The notes under the pieces were generated by a model, which ran no database searches, was not told the DNA's origin, and worked only from the letters and a program-made list of their open reading frames with translations. This document shows, in pieces, positions 25,373-34,631 of a DNA stretch of 64,000 bases (position 1 is the first letter of the stretch; every line of letters begins with the position of its first letter). The stretch comes from Hyphomicrobiaceae bacterium (GTDB taxonomy: Bacteria; Pseudomonadota; Alphaproteobacteria; Rhizobiales; Xanthobacteraceae): contig JAJPJB010000065.1 in assembly GCA_021324465.1 (NCBI GenBank), positions 1 to 64,000 on the forward strand, read 5' to 3'. Made by a program: the position numbers and the translations under genes.

Positions 25373-26293
25373 ATGATCAAGCGCGTGACCAAGAAGACGA
25401 GCGGCGCGGCAAGGGTCATGCTGCCGCGCGAGCGCAGCGATTATTCGGCCATCGTCGATCGGCCGCCGTTAAGGCTTCCGAGCGGCGCGCGCATCGTGTT
25501 CTGGAGCATCGTCAATCTCGAAGTGTGGGACATCGCCGCGCCGATGGCACGGCAGGTGCTCGCGCCGCCCACCGGCGTCACGCACCTTCCCGACGTGCCC
25601 AACTGGAGCTGGCACGAATACGGCATGCGGGTCGGCGTGTGGCGCTTCTTCGATCTGTTCAAGCGCGAGAAAATCCGTCCGACGCTGGCGATCAATGCGC
25701 GCGTCGTCGAAGATTATCGGCGTGTCGCAGAAGAAGCGAAAAGAGACGGCTGGGAATTCATGGGCCACTCATATCAGCAAGGTCCGATTCACAAAGAGCC
25801 GAACCAGAAAGCCATGATCGCGCGCTCGCTCGATCTTCTCGAAAAATTCTGCGGCAGGCGGCCGGTCGGCTGGCTTGGGCCGGGGCTCACCGAGACGCTC
25901 GAGACCCCGGATCTGCTCACTGCGGCGGGAATAAAATATATCGGAGACTGGGTCTATGACGACGAGCCGACTACGATCCGCACCAAGAACGGTCCCCTCG
26001 TCACACTGCCCTACACGATGGAGCTGAACGACATTCCGATGATGGCGGTGCAGCACCACGAGGGCGAATATCTCTTCAAGCGCGCGACTGATCAGTTCGA
26101 CCGGCTTTATGCCGAAAGCGAAAAGCGCGCCAAAATCCTTGCGCTGGCGATTCATCCCTATCTGAGCGGTCAGCCGCACCGGATCAAATATTTGGAGGCA
26201 ATTTACGAGTACACGCGCAAATTCGAAGGCGTCGTGTTTTGGACCGGCGAAGAAATTTTGGATTGGTATTTGAAATCCAGGGCCGCTGGCTGA
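25373..26293 (+). CDS. Polysaccharide deacetylase/allantoinase-like protein
   Basis: A 306-aa protein of the NodB-fold (carbohydrate esterase 4 related) group, closest to the PuuE/DA1-like branch rather than to true chitin deacetylases. Recognisable parts are the N-terminal ARIVFWSIVNLEVWD, the metal-region block WEFMGHSYQQGPIHK, RRPVGWLGPGLTETLETPDLL and the C-terminal LALAIHPYLSGQPHRIKYLEA. GGGGGAGGG directly precedes the ATG. No signal peptide, so it acts in the cytoplasm, possibly as a ring-opening amidohydrolase. Substrate unknown. Confidence 0.85.
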   Translation: MIKRVTKKTSGAARVMLPRERSDYSAIVDRPPLRLPSGARIVFWSIVNLEVWDIAAPMARQVLAPPTGVTHLPDVPNWSWHEYGMRVGVWRFFDLFKREKIRPTLAINARVVEDYRRVAEEAKRDGWEFMGHSYQQGPIHKEPNQKAMIARSLDLLEKFCGRRPVGWLGPGLTETLETPDLLTAAGIKYIGDWVYDDEPTTIRTKNGPLVTLPYTMELNDIPMMAVQHHEGEYLFKRATDQFDRLYAESEKRAKILALAIHPYLSGQPHRIKYLEAIYEYTRKFEGVVFWTGEEILDWYLKSRAAG

Positions 26294-26304
26294 ATCCAGG
26301 GTAT

Positions 26305-26447
26305 TGTCATGGCGGGCTTGTCCGGGCCCTTTAGGGCCCTGGTAAAGAGAAAAAGTCGTGGATGCGCGCGACACCGGCGAGCGAAGCGACGCTGTTCTTC
26401 GAACGGCTACGCGCGGGTCTTCGAACGGCTACGCGCGGGCATGACGG
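26305..26447. repeat. Degenerate palindromic intergenic repeat with internal 22-bp duplication
   Basis: Starts GTCATGGCGGGCTTGTCCGGGCCC and ends GCGCGGGCATGACGG, i.e. inverted ends GTCATG..CGGGC, resembling the GTCATGGCCGGGCTTGTCCCGGCC repeat common in Bradyrhizobium-type genomes. GGGCCC-TTTA-GGGCCC forms a hairpin. Inside, TCTTCGAACGGCTACGCGCGGG occurs twice in exact tandem (26396-26417 and 26418-26439; 22 bp each). Confidence 0.65.
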
Positions 26448-26461
26448 CATCGGGGCGTATA

Positions 26462-27664
26462 ATGCATCGTTTGTTGGCCTTGGCCGCGTTGCTGGTAGGC
26501 GCCTGCATCGCTGTCGCAGCGCAAGCCGCGCCCTGCCGCACCGGCGGGCCGTACGACAAATGGCTCGCCGACTTCGAACGCGAAGCGATGGCGGACGGGA
26601 TTTCCCAGCGCACCATCGCCGCGACCGCGCCCTATCTCAGTTATGACCAGCGCATCGTGAATATCGACCGCGGCCAGCGCGTTTTCACGCAGACATTTTT
26701 GGAGTTTTCCGATCGTATGGCCGCCGCCTATCGCATCCAGATGGGCGCGGCAAAGATCAAGACCTACGCACCGGTCTTTGCCCGCATCGACCAGCAATAC
26801 GGCGTACCGGCGCCGGTGATCGTTGCGTTCTGGGGGCTCGAAAGCGATTTCGGCGCCAATATGGGCAAATATCGCACGCTGAGCTCTATCGCCTCGCTCG
26901 CCTATGACTGCCGCCGCGCCGATCGCTTTCGCGGGCAGCTTGTCGATGCCCTCCGTCTAATCGAACGCGGCGATCTGCGCCCCGAAGAGATGATCGGGTC
27001 ATGGGCCGGAGAGCTCGGCCAGACGCAAATGATGCCGTCGGAATATTTCAAATATGCCGTCGACTACGACGGCGATGGCAAACGCAATTTGTTGCGCAGC
27101 GCCCCTGACGTACTTGGCTCGACGGCGAATTATCTGGTGGGGCTCGGCTGGCGCCGCGGCGAGCCGTGGCTCACCGAGGTACGCGTCCCAGCCAGCATGC
27201 CGTGGGATCAGGCCGATCTCGACATTCAATTGCCGCGGGCGAGATGGACGGCGCTCGGCGTCACGCTCGCGGATGGACGCGCGCTGCCGGCCGACAACCT
27301 GCCGGCATCACTGCTGTTGCCAATGGGACGGCTCGGCCCGGCCTTTCTGGTCTATCGGAATTTTCAGGTCTATCTGCAGTGGAACAATTCACTGGTCTAT
27401 TCGACCACCGCCGCTTATCTCGCGAGTCGCATCGCCGGCGCGCCGCCGCTCCATCGCGGCACGCCACCGCCGGCCCTCTCCTTTGCCGAGGTCAAGGCCA
27501 TGCAAGGCATGCTTGCCCATGCCGGCTATGATGTCGGCGCGATCGATGGCTTCTTGGGCCTAAAGACCCGACAAGCGGTCAAGGCCATGCAGATCAAATA
27601 CGGTCTGCCCGCCGATTCTTATCCGACAGCAGACTTGCTCTTGCGCATGCGCTCGGGACACTAG
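26462..27664 (+). CDS. Lytic murein transglycosylase (MltB-type) with peptidoglycan-binding domain
   Basis: A 400-aa periplasmic enzyme that cleaves peptidoglycan glycan strands. Signal peptide MHRLLALAALLVGACIAVAAQA; it has a Cys in ALLVGAC, but cleavage before APCRTG seems more likely than lipidation. The SLT_2 catalytic domain (about 25-320) shows the catalytic glutamate in VIVAFWGLESDFGANMG and GSWAGELGQTQMMPSEY. A C-terminal PG_binding_1 domain has VKAMQGMLAHAGYDVGAIDG and LKTRQAVKAMQ. Start choice rests on the signal peptide; upstream frame lies in a repeat. Confidence 0.93.
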   Translation: MHRLLALAALLVGACIAVAAQAAPCRTGGPYDKWLADFEREAMADGISQRTIAATAPYLSYDQRIVNIDRGQRVFTQTFLEFSDRMAAAYRIQMGAAKIKTYAPVFARIDQQYGVPAPVIVAFWGLESDFGANMGKYRTLSSIASLAYDCRRADRFRGQLVDALRLIERGDLRPEEMIGSWAGELGQTQMMPSEYFKYAVDYDGDGKRNLLRSAPDVLGSTANYLVGLGWRRGEPWLTEVRVPASMPWDQADLDIQLPRARWTALGVTLADGRALPADNLPASLLLPMGRLGPAFLVYRNFQVYLQWNNSLVYSTTAAYLASRIAGAPPLHRGTPPPALSFAEVKAMQGMLAHAGYDVGAIDGFLGLKTRQAVKAMQIKYGLPADSYPTADLLLRMRSGH

Positions 27665-27873
27665 CCACTCTCTCGATCGCGGAAATTTGCAGCGCGTCGG
27701 CGCAGCCCGCGGCTTCGGCCCGCATGCCGACATAATAATGTGCGAGCGGCGTGGACGCGCAGCGAAGCTTGATGGTAGAGCACAGCGGCGGCCGAGCTGG
27801 GGGGACGCCACAGGCGGGGAACATGCATGTCCGCAGGGGCGGCGTCCATTTCTGGGGAGCGCTGCGCCGCAAT

Positions 27874-27891
27874 ATGTTATAGTGTTACATT
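27874..27891 (+). promoter_or_regulatory. Zur-box-like palindrome upstream of exbB-exbD-tonB
   Basis: ATGTTATAGTGTTACATT matches the enterobacterial Zur consensus ATGTTATAnTATAACATT, as I recall it, at 15 of 17 defined positions. It lies 52 bp before the preferred exbB start (13 bp before an alternative GTG). TonB systems often power zinc or iron uptake, so metal-responsive control is plausible. Binding is inferred. Confidence 0.5.
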
Positions 27892-27942
27892 GGGGGCAGC
27901 GGTGTGACACGGCAGGACTGGAACGCAATCGTGAGAGATGAA

Positions 27943-28968
<1,026 letters not shown>

Positions 28969-28983
28969 TCGAGGGCTGCTTCG

Positions 28984-29409
28984 ATGGCCATCCGGCTCGA
29001 CCACGGCACTGACGAACTCATCGAAGTTCACGACATCAATGTCACGCCGTTCATCGACGTGATGCTGGTGCTGCTCATCATCTTCATGGTGGCGGCGCCG
29101 CTTGCCACGGTCGATGTGCCGGTCGACCTGCCCGCCTCAACCGCGCAGCCGCAGCAGCGGCCGCCCAAGCCGGTCTATGTCACCATCAAAGCCGACGGCA
29201 GTCTCGACATCGGCGACAGTCCGGTCACCCGCAGTGCGCTGCCTTCCGCGCTCGCCAGCGCAACGGGCGGCGACAAAGACCAGCGCGTTTTCCTGCGCGG
29301 CGACAAGGCCGTCGCCTACGGCCAGGTCATGGAGGTGATGAACGCGTTGCGCGATGCGGGCTATCTCAAAGTCGCTCTGGTCGGCATGGAGACGCGTGAC
29401 GCAAGATGA
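28984..29409 (+). CDS. exbD: ExbD/TolR family biopolymer transport protein
   Basis: A 141-aa partner of ExbB with one N-terminal membrane helix. The motif HDINVTPFIDVMLVLLIIFM contains the conserved membrane aspartate, and the periplasmic domain follows (YVTIKADGSLDIGD, VFLRGDKAVAYGQVMEVMNALRDAGYLKVALV). It ends in a 4-bp ATGA overlap with tonB, indicating coupled translation of the complex. Confidence 0.95.
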   Translation: MAIRLDHGTDELIEVHDINVTPFIDVMLVLLIIFMVAAPLATVDVPVDLPASTAQPQQRPPKPVYVTIKADGSLDIGDSPVTRSALPSALASATGGDKDQRVFLRGDKAVAYGQVMEVMNALRDAGYLKVALVGMETRDAR

Positions 29410-30095
29410 AGATGCAGACGACGGTCAACGCTCCGGCCTGGTTCGACGACTATGATCCGCGCGAGCTCAAGCGCTGGGCGGTCGCCGCGGCGATCGTGGC
29501 CGGTGTCCATGTCGGCGCGATTTCCGGATACCTTTACGTGCATCAGCCGGACGAGATCGGCGACGATACCGCCCCCATCGCAGTCGATTTTTCGCCGAGC
29601 GACGACACCGTCGACCAAACCGAGGTCGCTCCTACGCCGGATCAGCCGCCGCCTCCGCCAAAAGTCGAAGAGCAGCCGCCACCTCCGCCGCCGCCCGAAC
29701 CGCAGGCCGTCGCTGTTCCGGAAACCCCGCCGCCTCCGCCAAAAGTCGAAGAGCAGCCGCCGCCGACGCCGCCCATGCCGGCGCGGACCAAAGGCGGTGC
29801 GCCGCACATCGAGGCGTCCTGGGAGACCAGCCTGGTCAAGCGCCTGCAGCAGTTCAAGCGCTATCCGAGCGAAGCGCAATCGCGCGGCGAAGAAGGCGTC
29901 GTGATGCTCAGCTTCAGCGTCGACCGCAACGGCCGCGTGCTCGCGCATAAGATCGTGCACAGTTCGGGCTATCCGGCACTCGATGCCGAGGTTACGTCCA
30001 TGATCGAACGCGCCCAGCCGCTGCCCGCGTTTCCGCCGAGCATGACGCAAGCGAGCCTCGACCTGACTGTGCCGATCCGCTTCTCGCTGCGTTAA
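29406..30095 (+). CDS. tonB: TonB energy transducer
   Basis: A 229-aa periplasm-spanning protein that couples the ExbBD proton channel to outer-membrane receptors. One membrane helix (RWAVAAAIVAGVHVGAISGYLYV, written with two positions: 22-44), a long Pro-rich linker containing the block PPPPPKVEEQPPP twice, and the C-terminal TonB domain with KRYPSEAQSRGEEGVVMLSF, VHSSGYPALDAEV and IRFSLR. The linker duplication is also visible as a 35-bp direct repeat in DNA (29646-29680 and 29727-29761). Confidence 0.95.
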   Translation: MKMQTTVNAPAWFDDYDPRELKRWAVAAAIVAGVHVGAISGYLYVHQPDEIGDDTAPIAVDFSPSDDTVDQTEVAPTPDQPPPPPKVEEQPPPPPPPEPQAVAVPETPPPPPKVEEQPPPTPPMPARTKGGAPHIEASWETSLVKRLQQFKRYPSEAQSRGEEGVVMLSFSVDRNGRVLAHKIVHSSGYPALDAEVTSMIERAQPLPAFPPSMTQASLDLTVPIRFSLR

Positions 30096-30244
30096 GCCGT
30101 AGACTCTCTCGTCTTCATTTTCGGGCACCGGGTTCGGCAGCCCGCGCCGATGAGCTTCAAACCCAGCCTGCCCCGGCTCGGTTCGGTCAAGAACTGCCGC
30201 CGGCCGCAGCCCGGCCCACCGCATCATCGGTCGGGCTCGTGCGA

Positions 30245-31126
30245 TCACGCCAGCCCGCTCGCCCGTGCCTGATCTTTCGCCATTACCGCCCAATCATGCT
30301 CGCTCTCGCCGTGCGCTACGGCGCCGATCAGACGGTCGCGCCAGACATTGCCGCTCGGCAGCGGCACGCCGACGGCGCCGCCCGCTTCAAGCGCGAGATT
30401 GGCGTCTTTGAGCCCAAGCACCGCGCGCTGGCCTGCCGGCTGGTAGCGCTCTTCGGTGATGAGCTTGCCGTACACCTTGTAGGCCGAGCAGGCGAACAGC
30501 CCGTCGGTCATCACCTCATAGAAGACATGCGGCACGACATTGTATTTGCGTACCAACGAAAAGCCCTCGCCCATCGCTTCGATCGCGCAGCCCAGCACGA
30601 AATTGTTGGCGATCTTGATCGCGGCCGATGCAACGGGATCGGCACCGCCTTCGAAAGTCCGTCGTGCGATCGCCGTAAACAACGGCCGACAACTTTCGAC
30701 GCTTTGCTGATCGCCGGCCAGCACCATGCCGGCTTGACCGGAGGTGACGACTTCCGGACGCCCGAGCATCGGCGCTGCGATCAGGATCTGCCCGGCGTCG
30801 GCGTGCAATCTTGTCAGCGCCTGAATGGAGGCGACGCTGTGCGTGCCGGCGCAGATGTGAATGCCGCCCTTGCGCAGCGATGCCAAAAGCCCGCCGGGCT
30901 GATTGACGACGTCCATCACCGCCGCGTCGTCGGCAAGCATGGTGAAAACCGCTTCGCCGAAATTGGCGGCGGCGGCAATCGTATCCTGCGGCTTGGCGCC
31001 AAGCGCGATCAGATCTTTGAGCTTCTCGCGCGTGCGATTATAGACGCCCACCTCATGCCCGCCCTCGATGAGGCGGCGCGTCATGGCCGCGCCCATGCGG
31101 CCCAACCCGATAAATCCGACTTTCAT
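30245..31126 (-). CDS. NAD-binding beta-hydroxyacid dehydrogenase (3-hydroxyisobutyrate dehydrogenase family)
   Basis: A 293-aa oxidoreductase. The N-terminal Rossmann motif is KVGFIGLGRMGAAMTRRLIEGGHEVGVYNRT; substrate-site blocks GGIHICAGTHSVASIQAL and MLGRPEVVTSGQAGMVLAGD follow, with the catalytic lysine region in AIKIANNFVLG. These match 3-hydroxyisobutyrate/tartronate semialdehyde-type dehydrogenases. GGAGAT precedes the ATG at 31126. No neighbour points to a pathway, so the substrate is open. Confidence 0.91.
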   Translation of the reverse strand: MKVGFIGLGRMGAAMTRRLIEGGHEVGVYNRTREKLKDLIALGAKPQDTIAAAANFGEAVFTMLADDAAVMDVVNQPGGLLASLRKGGIHICAGTHSVASIQALTRLHADAGQILIAAPMLGRPEVVTSGQAGMVLAGDQQSVESCRPLFTAIARRTFEGGADPVASAAIKIANNFVLGCAIEAMGEGFSLVRKYNVVPHVFYEVMTDGLFACSAYKVYGKLITEERYQPAGQRAVLGLKDANLALEAGGAVGVPLPSGNVWRDRLIGAVAHGESEHDWAVMAKDQARASGLA

Positions 31127-31305
31127 GCAATATCTCCGGCGGTCTGTGTCCCGGATGCAGTACAACACCATCAGCGCGTTCAAGCGCGCCCTTGACGCGC
31201 TATGGCGGTCGCACTGCTGATCCGGGACCCCAACAAACTCCGTGCTTGTGACGATGCCGGGTCAGCAGCACATCGCTTCGTGCCGCGCTGCGCCCAGGAA
31301 AAACA

Positions 31306-32502
31306 TCAGCTCAACTGCGCCTTCACCCAATCGAGCTCGCGACAGACATAGTCGACGATGTCGCCGGTTTTCAGATTTTCAGGCAACACGTCCCAGGTAT
31401 AGGTCTCGATCTCGAGCTGGCGCGACAGCGGCTTCTTCTTGTGGAAGCGCAGTGCGTCTTCGATGGCAAAGCGCGTGGTGCGGAACGGGCCGAGATCGTC
31501 AAGAAACACCGGCACGTGGAAATGCGTGCGCCACTCGCGCGGCCCGGGATTGTTGTCCCAGGCGGCGAAGGCGTCTTCCAGATTGAGAAAGCGCGTGAGC
31601 TTGCTGTCTTTCTTCTCGACCGTCTGCGTCAGATAGATCGTCTTGGCATAGCGCTTGAGCGTGTCGACGATTTCCTGCGTCACTTCCGGAATATGCAGTG
31701 CGGCCGCTTCCTGCAGCTTGAAGATTGGAATGCCGGCATCGACCAGCTTCTGCAAATTGTCGGAAATATTCTCGTATTCCACCGCCTGATGGCAGATGTC
31801 GAAGACAACGCCGAGATGGCGGCGCAGCGCGACATGCGCTTCCGAGATCGGAATATGCGCAAGCTTCGCCACGGTCTCGGCGGCCGCGCCGGAATAGAGA
31901 TGCTTGGTGAAATAATCGACCGTCTCGTCGGTGGTCTCGAGAAAGCAGTAAGGCTCGGGCTCGAGCGCGAGCGTCACAACCCGGCCGGTGCGCTGCTCGA
32001 GGCCGACGAGATGCGCGACCACACGCATGACATGTTCGGTATAGCTCTTAACGATATCGCTACCGGTCACCCGCGGCTTAAAGCCGAGCGGGGCGCTCTG
32101 GATCGATGGCGAGATGCCGGCCGGACACACATCGGCCAATATGTCGGCGACATTGATCGTATAGCGGGTGCGCTCCTCGGAGCGCCAATCGGGCTCGTAG
32201 ACCTGCTCCTTCACCACCGTGCCCTTGAACGCGCCATAGGGAAAGGCGTTCACGGTGTAAAGATACATGTCGTTGTCGCCGAGAAATTTCTTCAGCTTGT
32301 CGCGCTCGGCCGCGCTCTGGACCAGCGTCTGCGCCGACTCGGCCGATAGCCGCAGCGACACGCCGAACGCCTTGTTGCCGGCCACACGCGCCTTGACCTT
32401 GGGAACGTAGGTGTTCAGCGACGCCCACATCTGCTCCCAATTGTCGCCGGGATGCACAAGCGTCGAATAGGTCAAATGACCGAGGCCGTTACCAAGATCC
32501 AT
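31306..32502 (-). CDS. EboE-like xylose-isomerase-type TIM-barrel protein
   Basis: A 398-aa soluble protein resembling the metabolite-traffic protein EboE. It opens MDLGNGLGHLTYSTLVHPGDNWEQ and has TIM-barrel metal/phosphate-site-like segments VTLALEPEPYCFLETTDETV, GVVFDICHQAVEYE and THFHVPVFLDDLGPFRTT. In known ebo clusters EboE acts with EboA, B, C, D and F to move metabolites to the periplasm, but none of these is adjacent here. AGGAAC precedes the ATG at 32502; a longer upstream frame has no support. Confidence is moderate for the family and low for the process. Confidence 0.7.
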   Translation of the reverse strand: MDLGNGLGHLTYSTLVHPGDNWEQMWASLNTYVPKVKARVAGNKAFGVSLRLSAESAQTLVQSAAERDKLKKFLGDNDMYLYTVNAFPYGAFKGTVVKEQVYEPDWRSEERTRYTINVADILADVCPAGISPSIQSAPLGFKPRVTGSDIVKSYTEHVMRVVAHLVGLEQRTGRVVTLALEPEPYCFLETTDETVDYFTKHLYSGAAAETVAKLAHIPISEAHVALRRHLGVVFDICHQAVEYENISDNLQKLVDAGIPIFKLQEAAALHIPEVTQEIVDTLKRYAKTIYLTQTVEKKDSKLTRFLNLEDAFAAWDNNPGPREWRTHFHVPVFLDDLGPFRTTRFAIEDALRFHKKKPLSRQLEIETYTWDVLPENLKTGDIVDYVCRELDWVKAQLS

Positions 32503-32720
32503 TGTTGTTCCTGCCCTTATGAAGTCGCACCGCGCGCGGCGCGCGCCATCGACGATGGCCGTCTTAGATAGCCAAAATTCAACGTCGACTAAAGCGTCTT
32601 CGCGGGCTGCCAAAGGACGACGGCTCCCGTTCCCGCGCCGCGCCATTGCGCGCGCGTGGTGGTGTGATGCAGCGCAGCCTCCCTCGGCGTATCCCGGGCT
32701 CCGCGCAGCGTCGTATCTGC

Positions 32721-33070
32721 GTTTCCCGGGCGCAGCGCAGCACGGAACGAAGTGGAGCGGTGCGCTGCAGACCCAAGACCGTCACAGGCTCGAATGCTTC
32801 AGGAGCTGAGCTTGCGCAGGCCCCGGATCAGCGGTGCACCACTTCGTGCTGCACCGCAGCCGGGGAACGTCACGTTGTTTGTTTCCCGGGCGCAGCGCAG
32901 CGCGGAACGAAGTGGAGCGGTGCGCTGCAGACCCGGGACCGTCACAGGCTCGAATGCTTCCGGAGCTGAGCTTGCGCAGGCCCCGGATCAGCGGTGCACC
33001 ACTTCGTGCTGCACCGCATCCGGGGAACGTCAAGTTGTTTGTTTCCCGGGCGCAGCGCAGCGCGGAACGA
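32721..33070. repeat. Tandem 160-bp palindromic repeat, 2.2 copies
   Basis: The unit begins GTTTCCCGGGCGCAGCGCAG and recurs at 32721, 32881 and 33041, a period of exactly 160 bp. Units 1 and 2 differ at only about seven positions; the third copy stops after 30 bp. Each unit can fold into two large hairpins: CCCGGG...GCAGCGCA/TGCGCTGC...CCCGGG and CCCCGG...GCGGTGCA/TGCACCGC...CCGGGG. A related partial copy is at the left window edge. The rest of the 32503-33135 gap shows no gene. Confidence 0.9.
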
Positions 33071-33135
33071 ATGCGCATTCGATGTCTATTGTCGGACTTC
33101 GCCTTGTCCGCCCCAGGCTTCACCCGCCTGTCGCG

Positions 33136-33708
33136 TCAGGTCCGCCGTTTGGCCCGCCATTGCAGCGCCTGGCGGGCCAGCCACAGGATGGCAAGGATAG
33201 CCATCAACACTTCGGTCAAGCCGCCCAAGACGATCTTCGCGCGCGTCGCCAGGCTCGAAGCCTGAACTATATGCGCCGATAGGTCTGGCCAGGTCGAGAG
33301 CATGATCGCAATACAGCTGTTTTCGATCAGGTCGAGAGTCGCCATCGCGATGGGCACGGCCACCAGTGCACGCCGCAGGCCGGGCGCAAGGGGCCGCTCC
33401 CGCACACGGCCCGGCATGGTCAGCCACCACAAGGCAAGCCCGCGCGAGAGCGCATAGAGCGGCGGATAAAGTGTGTCGAGCGCCAATTCAGGAAAAGCGT
33501 AGTAACGCCGACCCTCGCTGCCAATTGCGGCGAGAAATGCCTGCGCCTCGGCAAAGCTGTAGCCTGCCGGCCTGATATCGAATGGCGCCGCGCCACCCGC
33601 CAAGCGTGACAGCTCGGCCAGCGGGCCAAAGAACATCACGGCCCACAGCAGGCCGCTTGCCGCCAGCAGCACGGCAACCAGCAGCCCGCAAGGACACCGG
33701 CATCGCAC
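33136..33708 (-). CDS. Small membrane protein, unknown function
   Basis: About 190 aa with four predicted membrane helices: CGLLVAVLLAASGLLWAVMF, LYPPLYALSRGLALWWLTM, ALVAVPIAMATLDLIENSC and LGGLTEVLMAILAILWLA. Not recognised as a named family. The start is uncertain: the frame is open from 33840, overlapping the solute-binding-like gene, and a GTG at 33708 precedes the first helix but lacks a good ribosome site. Same strand as, and last gene after, the nitronate monooxygenase group. Confidence 0.6.
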   Translation of the reverse strand: MRCRCPCGLLVAVLLAASGLLWAVMFFGPLAELSRLAGGAAPFDIRPAGYSFAEAQAFLAAIGSEGRRYYAFPELALDTLYPPLYALSRGLALWWLTMPGRVRERPLAPGLRRALVAVPIAMATLDLIENSCIAIMLSTWPDLSAHIVQASSLATRAKIVLGGLTEVLMAILAILWLARQALQWRAKRRT

Positions 33709-33755
33709 GGAACGCAGGGCGCGCGGCGCCCAGGCTTGCCCGCGACGGTGCGCGC

Positions 33756-34631
33756 TTAGCTCATCAGCCTGAGCACCGATGTGTCGTATTGCTTGGATCC
33801 GAGATTGCCGTCGGCGAAGATGCCGTGCTCGGAGACCCACTGGATCATGTCGTTGAAGACTTCGCGCGTATAGGGCTCGAACACGATGCGCTCGCCCGGC
33901 CCCCAGCGCCGTGTGTCCATCTGCGCATGCCAGCGAACCGGAAATTCTTTCTTGTAATAGTGCGTGTAGAGCTCCGGCCGTTGGTCGATGTCGCGTTGGG
34001 CGCGTTTGAGGCCGCGTGCATATTTGCGCAGGTCCTCGATATCCGGGTCGCCGTGCACCATCATCGCCATCATGAAAGTGGTGTCGATGATCTTGCGGAA
34101 GCCGAGCTGCTCGGCGAAGTAATACGGCCCGCTGAACAGATGTACGGCCGGCACCTTGCGGTCGAGCAGAAGCTCCATGCGCTTGAACAGGAGCCCGTCA
34201 TTGAACGACAGATTCATCTGCTCGGGCTTGAGATACTGCTCAAGCGCCTGCACCGTCGAATAGTGGCTGCCGGATTGATAGCCCACGGAAATCGGCACCC
34301 CGGCCAATTGCTCGGGCGAGGTTATATTGGATTCCGGCGCAACGAAGACGCCGGCCGGGCTCACCGAATAAAGCTCGCCGAACAGCTTGCCATGGCCCGC
34401 CGAGGCCGCGACGCCGATCGTCCAGTGACAGGCGCAGCTGACATCGGCCTTGCGACCGGCCTCGATCGACTGATAGGCCCCCACCTTGTTGGACGTGGCG
34501 TGGTTCTGGCCGTCGGTCGATTGTACGAGCTCGCGGAAGACGTAATCTAGCCCTTCGTCTTTGAAATAGCCCTTCTCTTCCGCAACCCATTCCTGAAGCC
34601 TGAAGTGAGGCTCAATGATGAACTTTGACAT
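33756..34631 (-). CDS. NMT1/THI5-like solute-binding-fold protein without signal peptide (copy 1)
   Basis: A 291-aa two-lobe binding-fold protein. Blocks are LQEWVAEEKGYFKDEGLDY, SCACHWTIGVAASAG, LAGVPISVGYQSGSHYS and EPYTREVFNDMIQWV. It has no signal peptide or lipobox, so as annotated it stays in the cytoplasm; that is unusual for transport and recalls 4,5-dihydroxyphthalate decarboxylase, an enzyme of the same fold. AAGGAGC precedes the ATG, and the start overlaps the nitronate monooxygenase end by 20 bp. The paralog at 35650-36525 has the same length. Confidence 0.8.
   Translation of the reverse strand: MSKFIIEPHFRLQEWVAEEKGYFKDEGLDYVFRELVQSTDGQNHATSNKVGAYQSIEAGRKADVSCACHWTIGVAASAGHGKLFGELYSVSPAGVFVAPESNITSPEQLAGVPISVGYQSGSHYSTVQALEQYLKPEQMNLSFNDGLLFKRMELLLDRKVPAVHLFSGPYYFAEQLGFRKIIDTTFMMAMMVHGDPDIEDLRKYARGLKRAQRDIDQRPELYTHYYKKEFPVRWHAQMDTRRWGPGERIVFEPYTREVFNDMIQWVSEHGIFADGNLGSKQYDTSVLRLMS

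Noticed and set aside
32721-33070. CRISPR-like array
   Set aside because: Repeat unit is 160 bp with no short repeat/spacer pattern and no cas genes.
32752-33282. 176-aa frame across the tandem repeats
   Set aside because: Encodes the repeat itself (AADP, APDQRCTTSCC); no ribosome site, explained by the 160-bp repeat.
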